A stretch of 64,000 nucleotides of DNA from Cohnella silvisoli (GTDB taxonomy: Bacteria > Bacillota > Bacilli > Paenibacillales > Paenibacillaceae): the NCBI RefSeq assembly GCF_021190915.1, contig NZ_JAIOAP010000007.1, forward strand, positions 1 to 64,000, in the 5' to 3' direction. Numbering within the stretch: position 1 is the stretch's first letter; each line of letters opens with the position of its first letter. The notes beneath the pieces were generated by a model. It worked only from the letters and a program-made list of their open reading frames with translations. It did no database searches and was not told where the DNA came from. Shown here piece by piece: positions 38,692 through 47,206 of the stretch. The position numbers and the translations under genes are program-made.

Positions 38692-38871
38692 CGCGAAAAC
38701 GTACCTTTATCCCTTCGCATCAGAAGGAGAATTTGCACTACCGCAGCCTCCTCTACCTCCTTTCCGCGAAAACGTACCAACATCCCTTCCTATCAGGTGG
38801 AAAATAGGACTACCGCACGCTCACCTACCTCCTTTCAGCCAATCGTACCATCATCCCTTCCAATCAGGAGG
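38692..38871. repeat. Left-arm 72-73-bp tandem repeat containing TIR-like core (copy 2)
   Basis: Units start at 38692 (73 bp), 38765 (72 bp) and 38837 (diverged, partial). Each carries a GTACC..(T/C)ATCCCTTC core followed by ATCAGG(A/T)GG-type sequence. The innermost unit is the one forming the inverted repeat with the right end. Confidence 0.75.
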
Positions 38872-38999
38872 AAAACCTTGTTCATGCTTCTGAAAACAAA
38901 CCTGAAACGTTGAAATTTTACCCGATATCTCTTGAAAATAGAACGTATGTTTGGTATGATGGAAATAAGAACAAATGTTCTATTTCGGGAGGAAAGTCT

Positions 39000-39926
39000 A
39001 TGTTTCCAGATCATCTGACCTTCGAGGCATTTTGCCAGCAGTTCAACTCTGAGCAGACTTGCGCCGAGGCGCTGTTCGAAGCCAGATGGCCGGACGGCTT
39101 CCGTTGCCCGACTTGTCGTCATCCTCACTTTTATCTTATCCAAACGCGCAGACTGCCTCTCTACGAATGCCGCTCCTGTCGCCATCAGACTTCTGTCATC
39201 GCCGGCACCATCATGGAAGGCAGCTCCACCCTGTTGACCCGCTGGTTCCAAGCGATGTTTCTCATCTCACGGCCTTCCGGCATCAGCGCCTCCCGCCTGT
39301 CCCAAGTGATTCAGGTCACCTATAAGACCGCGTGGCTCATCGCAAGAAAAATCCGCCATGCCCTGCAACAAGCCGATGAAGCCGACCCGCTCACGGGTGT
39401 TGTGCGAGTTGACCCTATCTCTTACGGTTATACGTATTATAGCGAGGCCCAGCAGCCGCTGTTGATCGGCGGATCCCTCGACGAGCGAGACGAGCCTCAG
39501 CAGGTCAAAATCAAACAACCGGATCCCAGCCATGTGAATAACGCGTTGAGGTGGATTGAAAAGCTTGGCGTCCAAGCGTTCGTAGACAATCATATAGATG
39601 GACAGGCTGTGACCGTTTTGGGGCGCGGCAAACTTCACCCTGCTTTGAACCCCATCAAGTGGAAGGTGACCGCGTGGCTGAACTTTACGTTTAATGGCAT
39701 CGGGGCCAAACATTTGCAGGCTTATTTAGACGAGTTTTGTTTCCGATTGAACTTAAAACTCCGCCATGCCCCGGTTTTCGGCCAACTGCTCCATTGGTGC
39801 GCCGTGACGCCAACCTTGACTTACAAAGATCTGACCCGCAGCAAACCGGTTCTCACCGTTCCCTGGGTGGTCTGGGGAAGCAAAGCGAAGTGGAAAGGAA
39901 AATATCTCACCCTATGGAACGCTTGA
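39000..39926 (+). CDS. IS1595-family (ISXO2-like) transposase, copy 2
   Basis: A 308-residue transposase from ATG 39000, seven bases after GGGAGGAAA, nearly identical to the product of 17753-18676. Zinc ribbon CPTC/CRSC, the HTH-like region and KHLQAYLDEFCFRLNLK are conserved. Differences cluster around residues 196-207 (LGVQAFVDNHIDGQAVTVLGRG versus PGVQAFVNDHTDGEAVTVSRG). The stronger ribosome-binding site of this copy may give it better expression. Confidence 0.85.
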   Translation: MFPDHLTFEAFCQQFNSEQTCAEALFEARWPDGFRCPTCRHPHFYLIQTRRLPLYECRSCRHQTSVIAGTIMEGSSTLLTRWFQAMFLISRPSGISASRLSQVIQVTYKTAWLIARKIRHALQQADEADPLTGVVRVDPISYGYTYYSEAQQPLLIGGSLDERDEPQQVKIKQPDPSHVNNALRWIEKLGVQAFVDNHIDGQAVTVLGRGKLHPALNPIKWKVTAWLNFTFNGIGAKHLQAYLDEFCFRLNLKLRHAPVFGQLLHWCAVTPTLTYKDLTRSKPVLTVPWVVWGSKAKWKGKYLTLWNA

Positions 39927-40015
39927 TGCTTGGGATGACTGCTTTTTGAGTTGTCGATAGACCGTTCCATTCCAATTCCAATTCACGAAACGGCAAACTT
40001 ATGAATGATACCCGG

Positions 40016-40170
40016 GAATACGTTGATTGCAACTCCCACTCAAGTCTTGACATTCGAATATCCGCTGATTTCAACTCACTCTCAAATCCTAGCATTTGAA
40101 TATCCGTTGATTGCAACTCACTTCTATCATGGCACTCGAATATCCGCTGATTTGCAACTTACTTCTGAGG
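40016..40170. repeat. Right-arm ~41-bp direct repeats (copy 2)
   Basis: Four degenerate copies of GAATATCCG(C/T)TGATT(T/G)CAACTCA, at 40-42-bp spacing, between the transposase stop and the right inverted repeat. Confidence 0.75.
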
Positions 40171-40286
40171 CGAGGGGATAATGGCACCATTTCTCCGAAA
40201 TGGGACGGAAATTTAGGTACCGGTTTTTTCCTACATTTCCCAGATTCGTGGATGTCTATAAACTTTCTGATCGTATACGTTTGAAT

Positions 40287-40326
40287 TTAAAAAGACACAT
40301 CCCCCCTGCCCGGGTTGATGTGTCCT
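40287..40326 (-). terminator. Intrinsic terminator after the gene at 40347
   Basis: On the minus strand GGACACATC...GGATGTGTC form a 8-9-bp stem with a GC-rich loop, followed by five T. It lies 10 bp beyond the right limit of IS copy 2 and ends transcription coming from the small gene at 40347-40568. Confidence 0.8.
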
Positions 40327-40346
40327 TCTTCTTTTCTCCATACGAC

Positions 40347-40568
40347 TCACGATATATTCATATACCATTTGCTGCCATCGTCGTATTTGAAAATTGCCGC
40401 GTCCGACCATAGTTCTATGTAGCTGACATGCTTCCAGCGGCGGCGAAATTCCAAGTCGTCTCTCATATCCTGCATCCGATTGTTAAAGCGGCTTCTGCTG
40501 CTAACGGCTTTTGCCCTGTTTTCCAACGGCACCGCTCGTTTACCGAACAAAATAACTTCATGTACCAT
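40347..40568 (-). CDS. Small hypothetical protein
   Basis: A 73-residue protein with ATG 40568 behind GGGAGG and its own terminator, which supports a real gene. The basic middle (RFNNRMQDMRDDLEFRRRWKHV) is followed by SYIELWSDAAIFKYDDGSKWYMNI, a strand-rich motif. No family was recognised. It lies downstream of rlmI on the same strand. Confidence 0.65.
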   Translation of the reverse strand: MVHEVILFGKRAVPLENRAKAVSSRSRFNNRMQDMRDDLEFRRRWKHVSYIELWSDAAIFKYDDGSKWYMNIS

Positions 40569-40694
40569 TTCAATACCTCCCGTTCCCGTGCCTCTAAACT
40601 AAAGATAATCCAGAGGCGTTAGAAATGTTCCCGAAACGAGGTTAAATCATCCAACTTTTTGCTAACATTTTCTTAACAATTTGCCATGGGCATA

Positions 40695-42086
40695 TTATAA
40701 CTCTTTACGGCTTCTCACCTCGAAAATACCGAACTTCAAATAATGCCCTTCTTCGACGCCGGCAAGCTGGGGATGATCTTTTCCCGCCCCCCGCCACTCG
40801 ATCCGTCTGATGATCTTGCTGGCGTCCTTGGCCGCTTCTTGGATCGTTTCCAGAAAAAGCTCCGGCCGGACATGGTACGAGCAGCTCGCCGTTACAAGAT
40901 AGCCGCCTTCGTTCAACAACCTCATTGCCTGTAGATTGATATCCTTGTATCCCCGGATAGCTCCATCGACCGCCCGTTTCGTCTTGGCGAATGCCGGTGG
41001 ATCGAGAATAATCACGTCCCAGGTTCTGCCCTCCGAAGCCAGCGGTTTGGATGTATCCACCTTGGCGCCGGATACCTTGGCGTTTGCCCTCAGTTGCCGC
41101 TCATCGCGTCCCGCTACATGCTGGCGTAAATATTCGAAAGCATCCGCGGCCACGAACTCCACCCGATCCATGAATCCGTTGATCTCAACGTTGTGGCGCG
41201 CCGTTTGCAAGGCATGCTCGGATATATCGAGACAGGTTACTTTCTTAGCTCCGTAATCGCAGGCATGCAATGTAAAACTGCCCGTATGGGCGAAACACTC
41301 CAGAACCGTCGCCCCGTCCCAATAAGGAAACATCACGATGCTGCCGTTCGTGTTCACCGGAACAAGCCCTTTGCCGCCTCCCTCCGATTCTCTCTCTTGA
41401 AGCTTGATTCCGCTCCGCGCTCCCCACCCCTTCATTAACGGCTTGATGGATGCCCGGTTTTCCCGTTGATCGAAGAAATAACCCGTTTTCTGACCGCCTT
41501 CGATATCAACCTGAACCATCAGTCCGTTTTCCACGATCTCCACGTGTCTTGGACATTCCCCGTATAGAATACCGGTTCTCTCCTCCAAGCCTTCCAACGT
41601 ACGCACGCCGACATCGCTTCTCTCGTAAATGCCGCGCGGCTGAAACACATCTATTAGAGCCCGAAGCCAAGCTTCCTTCGACATTTCCATTCCAAGCGTA
41701 AGCACTTGAACGACGAGTATATCGTTAAACCGATCCACGACCAGACCTGGCAGGAAATCAGCTTCGCCGTAAACCAAACGACAAGAAACATCATCGCCTA
41801 GAAACCGGGAACGATGGGCCGACGCGCGCTCAAACCGTTTGCGGAAAAAATCCGCGTCCATACGCTCAAGCGCTCCGTACGCAACAATCCGAACCGTAAT
41901 TTGCGAGGCCGGATTCCAATACCCCGTACCTAGCATTAGTCCGCGATGATCCCGTACCTCAACGAGCTGTCCCGGCAAGGCCTCCCCTTCAATTTTGGCG
42001 ATTTCGTTCGCGTAAATCCACGGATGACCTTCCTCCAGGCGGGGTCGGCGACCTTTATTTAACCAAACCGATGCTTGCGTGCTCAC
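40695..42086 (-). CDS. rlmI: Class I SAM-dependent 23S rRNA methyltransferase (RlmI family)
   Basis: A 463-residue RlmI/RlmK-type protein. An N-terminal PUA domain (about 5-75, with RRPRLEEGHPWIYANEI) and an EEHD-like middle (about 80-190, PGLVVDRFNDILVVQ) precede the Rossmann methyltransferase. The latter has QKTGYFFDQRENR, VLECFAHTGSFTL and the catalytic-loop motif IILDPPAFAK. E. coli RlmI makes m5C1962 in 23S rRNA. This protein is about 65 residues longer than usual because of two inserts (about 219-256 and 325-353). The exact target base is inferred from family only. Confidence 0.88.
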   Translation of the reverse strand: MSTQASVWLNKGRRPRLEEGHPWIYANEIAKIEGEALPGQLVEVRDHRGLMLGTGYWNPASQITVRIVAYGALERMDADFFRKRFERASAHRSRFLGDDVSCRLVYGEADFLPGLVVDRFNDILVVQVLTLGMEMSKEAWLRALIDVFQPRGIYERSDVGVRTLEGLEERTGILYGECPRHVEIVENGLMVQVDIEGGQKTGYFFDQRENRASIKPLMKGWGARSGIKLQERESEGGGKGLVPVNTNGSIVMFPYWDGATVLECFAHTGSFTLHACDYGAKKVTCLDISEHALQTARHNVEINGFMDRVEFVAADAFEYLRQHVAGRDERQLRANAKVSGAKVDTSKPLASEGRTWDVIILDPPAFAKTKRAVDGAIRGYKDINLQAMRLLNEGGYLVTASCSYHVRPELFLETIQEAAKDASKIIRRIEWRGAGKDHPQLAGVEEGHYLKFGIFEVRSRKEL

Positions 42087-42155
42087 TTTAAGCTCACTCC
42101 TTATTCATTCATAAACTTGTCCTGATTTTGCATAGTCTTAATGGGAGGTGCGATT

Positions 42156-43130
42156 ATGATTTCCGGCTTCATTATTTCTTCCTTGCTAGGGTTCGCGCTG
42201 TTATTATCGGGAATGAAAGTGATGGAAACCTCCCTACAGCGCTGGGCTGGACGAAGGTTAGCCTATTGGGTGTCCCGATCGACCGCGACCCCGCTCCGGG
42301 GGTTTGCCGTCGGTACAGCCGCTTCCGCTCTATTGCAGAGCAGCACGGCCGTAACCGTTCTGACGATCGGCTTCGTGAATGCCGGATGGCTTTCTCTATC
42401 CCGAAGCTTCGGCATCATTCTAGGAACGAATGTCGGGACGTGCCTGACGACGGAACTGATGAGCCTGCAGCTTCATCGGTACGGACTCCTTATCCTTACG
42501 TTGGCCGCGATTGGATGGACGGTTACATTTATGCTCAATGAAATGAAAAATCCAACCGCTAATCCTAGTCGGGGTCTATCGCTTCGCTATGTATCTATGG
42601 CGTTAGGAGGATTCGGACTCCTTCTAATCGGCTTTAAATTACTTCAAGGAATGGGCCCTTCCTTACGGGAAAACGGTACTTTCGACGCTCTTATGCGCCA
42701 TACGAACGACAATCTGATATGGGGAGTCGTCGGTGGAGCATTGCTTACCGCACTCATACATTCCAGCGCTGCGGTGATCGCCATGTGCATGGGACTCGCG
42801 GCTACGGGGGCAATAACGCCGGAAGCCGGCATCGCCATCGTTCTAGGCGCGAATATCGGCACCTGTTTCACCGGATTAGTAGCTTCTCTCTGCGGCGGGC
42901 CTGGGGGCCGGTTTGTCGCTTTGTCTCAGCTAACCCTTAATGCAAGCGGGGCGTTGCTTTTCTACCCCATGATAGGCCTTCTGCATACGACTGCAGCCCT
43001 TATCGCCCCCGGGGATCCTTCCGCGCAAATTGCTCATGCACAGACGCTGTTTAACGTAATTTGCTCCCTGCTCGCTTTACCGATTGCTTATTTATTATTA
43101 AACAAAACCTCTAACAATCGCAGTACCTGA
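42156..43130 (+). CDS. Na/Pi cotransporter family protein
   Basis: A 324-residue membrane protein with two inverted Na_Pi_cotrans repeats. The paired motifs LLQSSTAVTVL...LGTNVGTCLT and LIHSSAAVIAM...LGANIGTCFT are diagnostic. No PhoU-like C-terminal domain is present, so it is the short form. ATG 42156 follows GGGAGGTG. It is one of the few plus-strand genes and converges with deoC, overlapping it by 33 bp. Confidence 0.92.
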   Translation: MISGFIISSLLGFALLLSGMKVMETSLQRWAGRRLAYWVSRSTATPLRGFAVGTAASALLQSSTAVTVLTIGFVNAGWLSLSRSFGIILGTNVGTCLTTELMSLQLHRYGLLILTLAAIGWTVTFMLNEMKNPTANPSRGLSLRYVSMALGGFGLLLIGFKLLQGMGPSLRENGTFDALMRHTNDNLIWGVVGGALLTALIHSSAAVIAMCMGLAATGAITPEAGIAIVLGANIGTCFTGLVASLCGGPGGRFVALSQLTLNASGALLFYPMIGLLHTTAALIAPGDPSAQIAHAQTLFNVICSLLALPIAYLLLNKTSNNRST

Positions 43131-43787
43131 GCTGCTGCCGATTCGATTCGCGCCGGCTTTTAGCAAAGCGATAGCCGAATCGGCATTTCGGATTCCGCCC
43201 GAAGCCTTAATTCCCATTGCAGCGGACACGCTGCTCCGGAGTAACCTTATGTCGGCTTCTGAAGCCCCGTTGCCTCCGAAGCCCGTAGACGTCTGGATGT
43301 AATCCGCTCCAGCCGCTTCGGCAATTTTACCTCCCGCGATCTTGATCTCGTCCGTTAATAACCCGGTTTCCAAAATGACCTTAACGAGTGCACCGCCCTG
43401 AACGGCTAGAACGACAGCGGCAATATCCCGCTCTACCGCTTCATTTTCCCCGTCTATCAGCTTTCCGATGGGAAGCACCATATCGATCTCAGACGCCCCG
43501 TCCTCCAAAGCTGCCGCCGCCTCGAAAGCTTTGGCTCTCGTTGCGTGCGCGCCTAAAGGAAACCCGACTACTGCGCTAACCTTGACGTTCGTTCCGCTTA
43601 GCTTTTCCCGGCACATGCGCACCCAGCCTCCGCTTACGCAGACGCTATGGAAAGCATGAGCCGACGCCTTCTCGCATAGGTTGGCGATATCTCTGGCACA
43701 GGCTTCGGCTTTGAGCATGGTGTAGTCAATGAAAGGAGCGAGCGATTGACCTGGCACCCACGTAGGATAACGAATGTCCTCAGGCAA
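43098..43787 (-). CDS. deoC: Deoxyribose-phosphate aldolase
   Basis: A class I aldolase splitting 2-deoxyribose-5-phosphate into glyceraldehyde-3-phosphate and acetaldehyde in deoxynucleoside catabolism. The substrate and Schiff-base segments are clear: FIDYTMLKAEA at the N-terminus, VSAVVGFPLGAHATRAK, VKVILETGLLTDE and GIKASGGIRN (Schiff-base Lys). Length from TTG 43787 (behind GAGGTGGAG) is 229 residues, normal for DeoC. Longer frames upstream would run deep into the Nudix gene. The start overlaps the Nudix stop, so the two are coupled. Confidence 0.9.
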   Translation of the reverse strand: MPEDIRYPTWVPGQSLAPFIDYTMLKAEACARDIANLCEKASAHAFHSVCVSGGWVRMCREKLSGTNVKVSAVVGFPLGAHATRAKAFEAAAALEDGASEIDMVLPIGKLIDGENEAVERDIAAVVLAVQGGALVKVILETGLLTDEIKIAGGKIAEAAGADYIQTSTGFGGNGASEADIRLLRSSVSAAMGIKASGGIRNADSAIALLKAGANRIGSSSGTAIVRGFV

Positions 43788-44220
43788 CAGGCTCCACCTC
43801 GATTCCGAGTTTCTCATAGGCCAAGCGAAGTACCTCATTGTTATTATCGTAACCGGAATCGCGTTGTAGATGCCAAGCTTCCGTAGGTTTATGCCAAGCA
43901 ACACCCGTTATTTCCTCTACTTGAGCCTGAAGCTGACCTTCGCCGGCTTCGACGAGATAGTAATGTACTTCTTTCTGAACCGTACCCAGCTGCGCATGCT
44001 CATATAAGTATGTAATGATGTTCAGATGAGCGGTGATTTTCCCCTTAATGCCTGTTTCTTCTTCGATTTCCCGCAAAGCGGTTTGCTCCACCGATTCTCC
44101 CGGCTCCATTTTACCTTTGGCCAAAGTCATTCTTCCGAATCGATCTTCTATAAGTTGTATTTCTAGTTGCCCGTCACGCCTTCGATAAACGACGCCTCCA
44201 GCGGAAATTTCCGTCTTCAT
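43780..44220 (-). CDS. Nudix hydrolase
   Basis: A 146-residue Nudix enzyme. The full Nudix box GKMEPGESVEQTALREIEEETG (split by positions about 37-58) has the required G, E, REXXEE residues. It resembles Ap4A/MutT-type house-cleaning hydrolases (SAGGVVYRRRDGQ start). The substrate is not predictable. It overlaps deoC by 8 bp. Confidence 0.92.
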   Translation of the reverse strand: MKTEISAGGVVYRRRDGQLEIQLIEDRFGRMTLAKGKMEPGESVEQTALREIEEETGIKGKITAHLNIITYLYEHAQLGTVQKEVHYYLVEAGEGQLQAQVEEITGVAWHKPTEAWHLQRDSGYDNNNEVLRLAYEKLGIEVEPVA

Positions 44221-44252
44221 CCTGATGAGTTCCCCCTTTGTCCTATCTACGA

Positions 44253-44311
44253 TAAAAAGACTTCATCCAAGGCGGGAAGCTTGCGCAGTCCTGCCTTGCG
44301 ATGAAATCTTT
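44253..44311 (-). terminator. Strong intrinsic terminator after mtaB
   Basis: On the minus strand AGATTTCATCGCAAGGC pairs with GCCTTGGATGAAGTCT (long stem with one bulge) around a GC-rich loop, followed by five T. It separates the rsmE-mtaB unit from the Nudix-deoC genes. Confidence 0.85.
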
Positions 44312-44322
44312 GCGCTAAACCT

Positions 44323-45672
44323 TTAAGCCTGCATGGCTACGGGGTGTGTATCTGCATCCAACACCTCAAGCAGCTCGCCGCGGCATTCATTCACTCCGGA
44401 ATCCGTTATCCGAACGCGGCAAAGCTTGCCGATCAGCGAAGCATCTCCATTTAACACGACTTGAATATAGTTATCGGTATAACCGGATATTAGACCCTTA
44501 TCTTCAGAGCCTTTAGCTTCCCGTTCCGGAATAACATCGAGTACTTTGCCAACCCACTCGCGACCGTAGGCGGCTTGCATCCGTTCAGACAAATCGATAA
44601 GCTGGTGAACGCGTTCGTGCTTCACTTCTTCGTCTACTTGCTCATCCATTCGCGCCGCGGGTGTTCCCGTACGTTTGGAGTAAGGGAATACGTGCATTTC
44701 CGCGAACTTCATCTGTTCCATGAAACGGAATCCGTTTTCGAACTGCTCCTGGGTTTCGCCGGGGAACCCGACGATAACATCCGTCGTAATAGCTACGCCG
44801 GGCATCGCATGCTGGATCAAACGGATTTTCTCCGCGAATTCGGCTGTCGTATATTTGCGGCGCATTCTCTTCAGAATGTCGTCATCGCCCGCTTGCAGCG
44901 GAATATGCAGGTGACGGCACATCTTAGGCGAGCTGTTCAGGATGGCGATCACCTTGTCATCGATCTGGCTCGCTTCGATGGAGCTGATGCGGATCCGTTC
45001 CAACCCGTCGATCTTATCCAAATCGGCAAGCAGGTTGGCTAGCCGGTAATTTTCAAGGTCGTCTCCGTACCCGCCCGTATGAATGCCAGTCAACACGATT
45101 TCTTTGTATCCAGCTTCTACAAGTTGGCGTGCTTGATTCAGCACGCTCTCCGGCTTGCGGCTGCGGGAAAGCCCGCGCGACCACGGGATAATGCAGAACG
45201 TGCAGAAATTGTTGCAGCCCTCTTGGATTTTAAGGAAAGCCCGGGTCCGCTCGGAGAAATCCGGCACGTCCAGCTCTTCGAACTCGCGGGTTTTCATAAT
45301 ATTGCGAACGGCGTTAACCGGCTTGCGTTCGTTCTGTATGTCCGTGATGAACGACATCAGCTTCTCGCGATCCTGAGTTCCGATAACAAGATCGACGCCG
45401 GGAATCGCAAGAATTTCCGCGGGGGAAGTTTGCGCGTAACAGCCTGTTACCGCTATAATGGCGTCGGGATTACGACGTACGGCGCGACGAATAATTTGTC
45501 GGCTTTTTTTGTCGCCCGTATTCGTCACCGTACACGTATTAATCAAATAAACGTCAGCCGTCTGCTCGAAATCGACCTGTTCATAACCTTCGTTCTTGAA
45601 TAGCTGCCAGATCGCTTCGGTATCATAAAAGTTGACTTTACAGCCAAGCGTATAAAATGCCACGTTCGGCAT
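44323..45672 (-). CDS. mtaB: tRNA t6A37 methylthiotransferase MtaB
   Basis: A 449-residue radical-SAM methylthiotransferase converting t6A37 to ms2t6A37 in tRNAs reading ANN codons. The N-terminal MTTase domain has LGCKVNFYDTE and further Fe-S Cys (INTCTVT, TGCYAQ). The radical SAM cluster is CNNFCTFCIIP, and a C-terminal TRAM-like domain ends the protein. ATG 45672 follows GGGAGGAAA; a longer frame upstream overlaps rsmE and lacks a ribosome-binding site. It lies 2 bp after rsmE. Confidence 0.95.
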   Translation of the reverse strand: MPNVAFYTLGCKVNFYDTEAIWQLFKNEGYEQVDFEQTADVYLINTCTVTNTGDKKSRQIIRRAVRRNPDAIIAVTGCYAQTSPAEILAIPGVDLVIGTQDREKLMSFITDIQNERKPVNAVRNIMKTREFEELDVPDFSERTRAFLKIQEGCNNFCTFCIIPWSRGLSRSRKPESVLNQARQLVEAGYKEIVLTGIHTGGYGDDLENYRLANLLADLDKIDGLERIRISSIEASQIDDKVIAILNSSPKMCRHLHIPLQAGDDDILKRMRRKYTTAEFAEKIRLIQHAMPGVAITTDVIVGFPGETQEQFENGFRFMEQMKFAEMHVFPYSKRTGTPAARMDEQVDEEVKHERVHQLIDLSERMQAAYGREWVGKVLDVIPEREAKGSEDKGLISGYTDNYIQVVLNGDASLIGKLCRVRITDSGVNECRGELLEVLDADTHPVAMQA

Positions 45673-45674
45673 CT

Positions 45675-46442
45675 TCAATTTCCTCCCAACTCTCCGGACT
45701 CGTAAGCGAGACAAGCAAGTGCATATAGCGCAGCCGTCTCCGTCCGTAATATTCTTTTGCCTAAGCCGATTAATTTAGCATGCGATGCCGATGCGGCCTC
45801 CGCTTCCTGCGGGGTAAAGCCGCCTTCCGGTCCGATTACGACCAATATTGTCGGGGTTTTACCGTCTATATCCGAATGGAACGTCGATAGAATATCGCGC
45901 AACCCAACTCCGGAACGGCCTTCCTCTTCATAACAGAACAAAACAAGGTCGTATTCCGGGAACTGTTTAAGCAAAGATTTCCACGAAACGACCGCATTGA
46001 TTTCCGGAATGACGCTGCGGTGGCTTTGCTCCGCCGCTTCCTTGGCAATTTTGCGCCATCGATCCAGCCGCTTAGCTTCCTTGCGTTCGTCGTATTGGAC
46101 GACGGTTCGCTGGGACAAGAAAGGTTGGAAAGCCGTCGCGCCCGCTTCCGTTCCTTTCTGGATGACGATTTCCAGCTTGTCCCCTTTGGGCAAGCTTTGC
46201 GCCACCGTTATATTCCAGGACATCTCTGCACGTGTCGTCAGCTCTTCGGTAATTTCCGCCTGAACGTTTTCTTTATCGACCGACGTGATCCTAGCTAAGA
46301 CATCGCGGCCATTTCCGTCGCAGGCAATAAAACAATCGCCCGGTTTGGATCTCATGACGGCGGCCAAATGCCGGGCGTCTTCGCCTTCGAGCGCGACGGA
46401 ATGCTGTTCCATCTGCGCCGCAGGCACAAAATAACGCTGCAT
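45675..46442 (-). CDS. rsmE: 16S rRNA (uracil1498-N3)-methyltransferase
   Basis: A 255-residue SPOUT methyltransferase. N-terminal PUA-like domain (MQRYFVPAAQ...DARHLAAVMRSKPGD) and C-terminal trefoil-knot domain with QKGTEAGATAFQPFLSQRTVV and the SAM-binding IGPEGGFTPQEAE, followed by LGKRILRTETAALYAL. Length is standard. It lies between an M50 protease/prmA pair and mtaB, the usual Firmicute order. Confidence 0.96.
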   Translation of the reverse strand: MQRYFVPAAQMEQHSVALEGEDARHLAAVMRSKPGDCFIACDGNGRDVLARITSVDKENVQAEITEELTTRAEMSWNITVAQSLPKGDKLEIVIQKGTEAGATAFQPFLSQRTVVQYDERKEAKRLDRWRKIAKEAAEQSHRSVIPEINAVVSWKSLLKQFPEYDLVLFCYEEEGRSGVGLRDILSTFHSDIDGKTPTILVVIGPEGGFTPQEAEAASASHAKLIGLGKRILRTETAALYALACLAYESGELGGN

Positions 46443-46522
46443 CCCAAACAGCCTCCTGCCTTAGTTCCATCCTTCATCATAACGTGTTCCGATGCGTTTC
46501 GCCACCGTACTTTTCCGACAAT

Positions 46523-47206
46523 CTATATCCGATGAAACATGCTCCCGCCGGCAGAAGAAAATATTTTATCCAGCAGCCATCCCATTCCATCAATGATAGG
46601 TCCTCGCAAGCCCATTAGCGGGCCTATCGTAATATCCCGCAGCGGTGGTATGAAGATGATAAGAAGAAAAATAAAAGTGGTCCACTGGGCCATTTGCTGG
46701 ATTTTAATCCGTGTTCTGATCGGTAAAAATTCCTCGACTATTCTATAACCGTCCAATGGCGGTATAGGAATTAAATTAAATAACAATAAGGACAAATTTA
46801 TAGTTACCCAATACCCGATAAAGGTGATCATATTGTCTGAAATAGAATTAACCACATGCAATACGTGCAATAGATCCATGCAAAACAAGATGAGAAACGC
46901 AAGAATCAAATTGCTAATAGGGCCGGCAGCGGATACGACAATGCTCATGAGACGCGGATTTTTGAATCTGCTTCGACGGACAGGCACAGGTTTGGCCCAA
47001 CCGAAACCGGCCAAGATCAAGAACAGCATCCCGATCCAATCCAAATGAACCATAGGATTAAGTGAAACTCGACCTTCAAGGTAAGCTGTATCGTCGCCGA
47101 ACTTCCATGCGGTCCAAGCATGCGCAAACTCATGCACGCTAAAGGCAACAAGCATGACGAGAATGATTACAGGAAGGTGTTCAATCGGAAACCAGAAAAA
47201 ATTCAC
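46523..47206 (-). CDS. Site-2 protease family (M50) membrane metalloprotease
   Basis: A 227-residue rhomboid-like polytopic M50B protein. The zinc motif HEFAHAW lies in the first-to-second helix region (about residue 25), and the third ligand is in FNLIPIPPLDGYRI (about residue 143). Six hydrophobic helices are visible. It starts 4 bp inside the end of prmA (overlap at 47203-47206). Related to the YwhC/Rip3-like minimal site-2 proteases; the substrate is unknown. Confidence 0.9.
   Translation of the reverse strand: MNFFWFPIEHLPVIILVMLVAFSVHEFAHAWTAWKFGDDTAYLEGRVSLNPMVHLDWIGMLFLILAGFGWAKPVPVRRSRFKNPRLMSIVVSAAGPISNLILAFLILFCMDLLHVLHVVNSISDNMITFIGYWVTINLSLLLFNLIPIPPLDGYRIVEEFLPIRTRIKIQQMAQWTTFIFLLIIFIPPLRDITIGPLMGLRGPIIDGMGWLLDKIFSSAGGSMFHRI

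Larger units (their letters stand above)
38618..40277 (+). mobile_element. IS1595-like insertion element, copy 2
   Basis: The second copy of the element, 1.66 kb, in the same orientation and 21 kb from copy 1. It shares the same outer limits (CAATCGAACCCATGAACTCC to CTTTCTGATCGTATA) and is longer because its left tandem array has one extra 72-73-bp unit (38692, 38765, diverged 38837) and its right array has four ~41-bp units (40016-40170). Inner inverted repeats GTACCATCATCCC (38845-38857) and GGGATAATGGCAC (40175-40187) match those of copy 1 with two changes. The geneless parts of 38507-38999 and 39927-40346 are these arms plus terminators. Confidence 0.75.

Noticed and set aside
38583..38783. 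Minus-strand frame through the left IS array (MLVRFRGKEVEEAAVV...)
   Set aside because: Built on 72-73-bp repeats that are not all multiples of three; the same region in copy 1 is frameshifted and stops early, so coding is unlikely.
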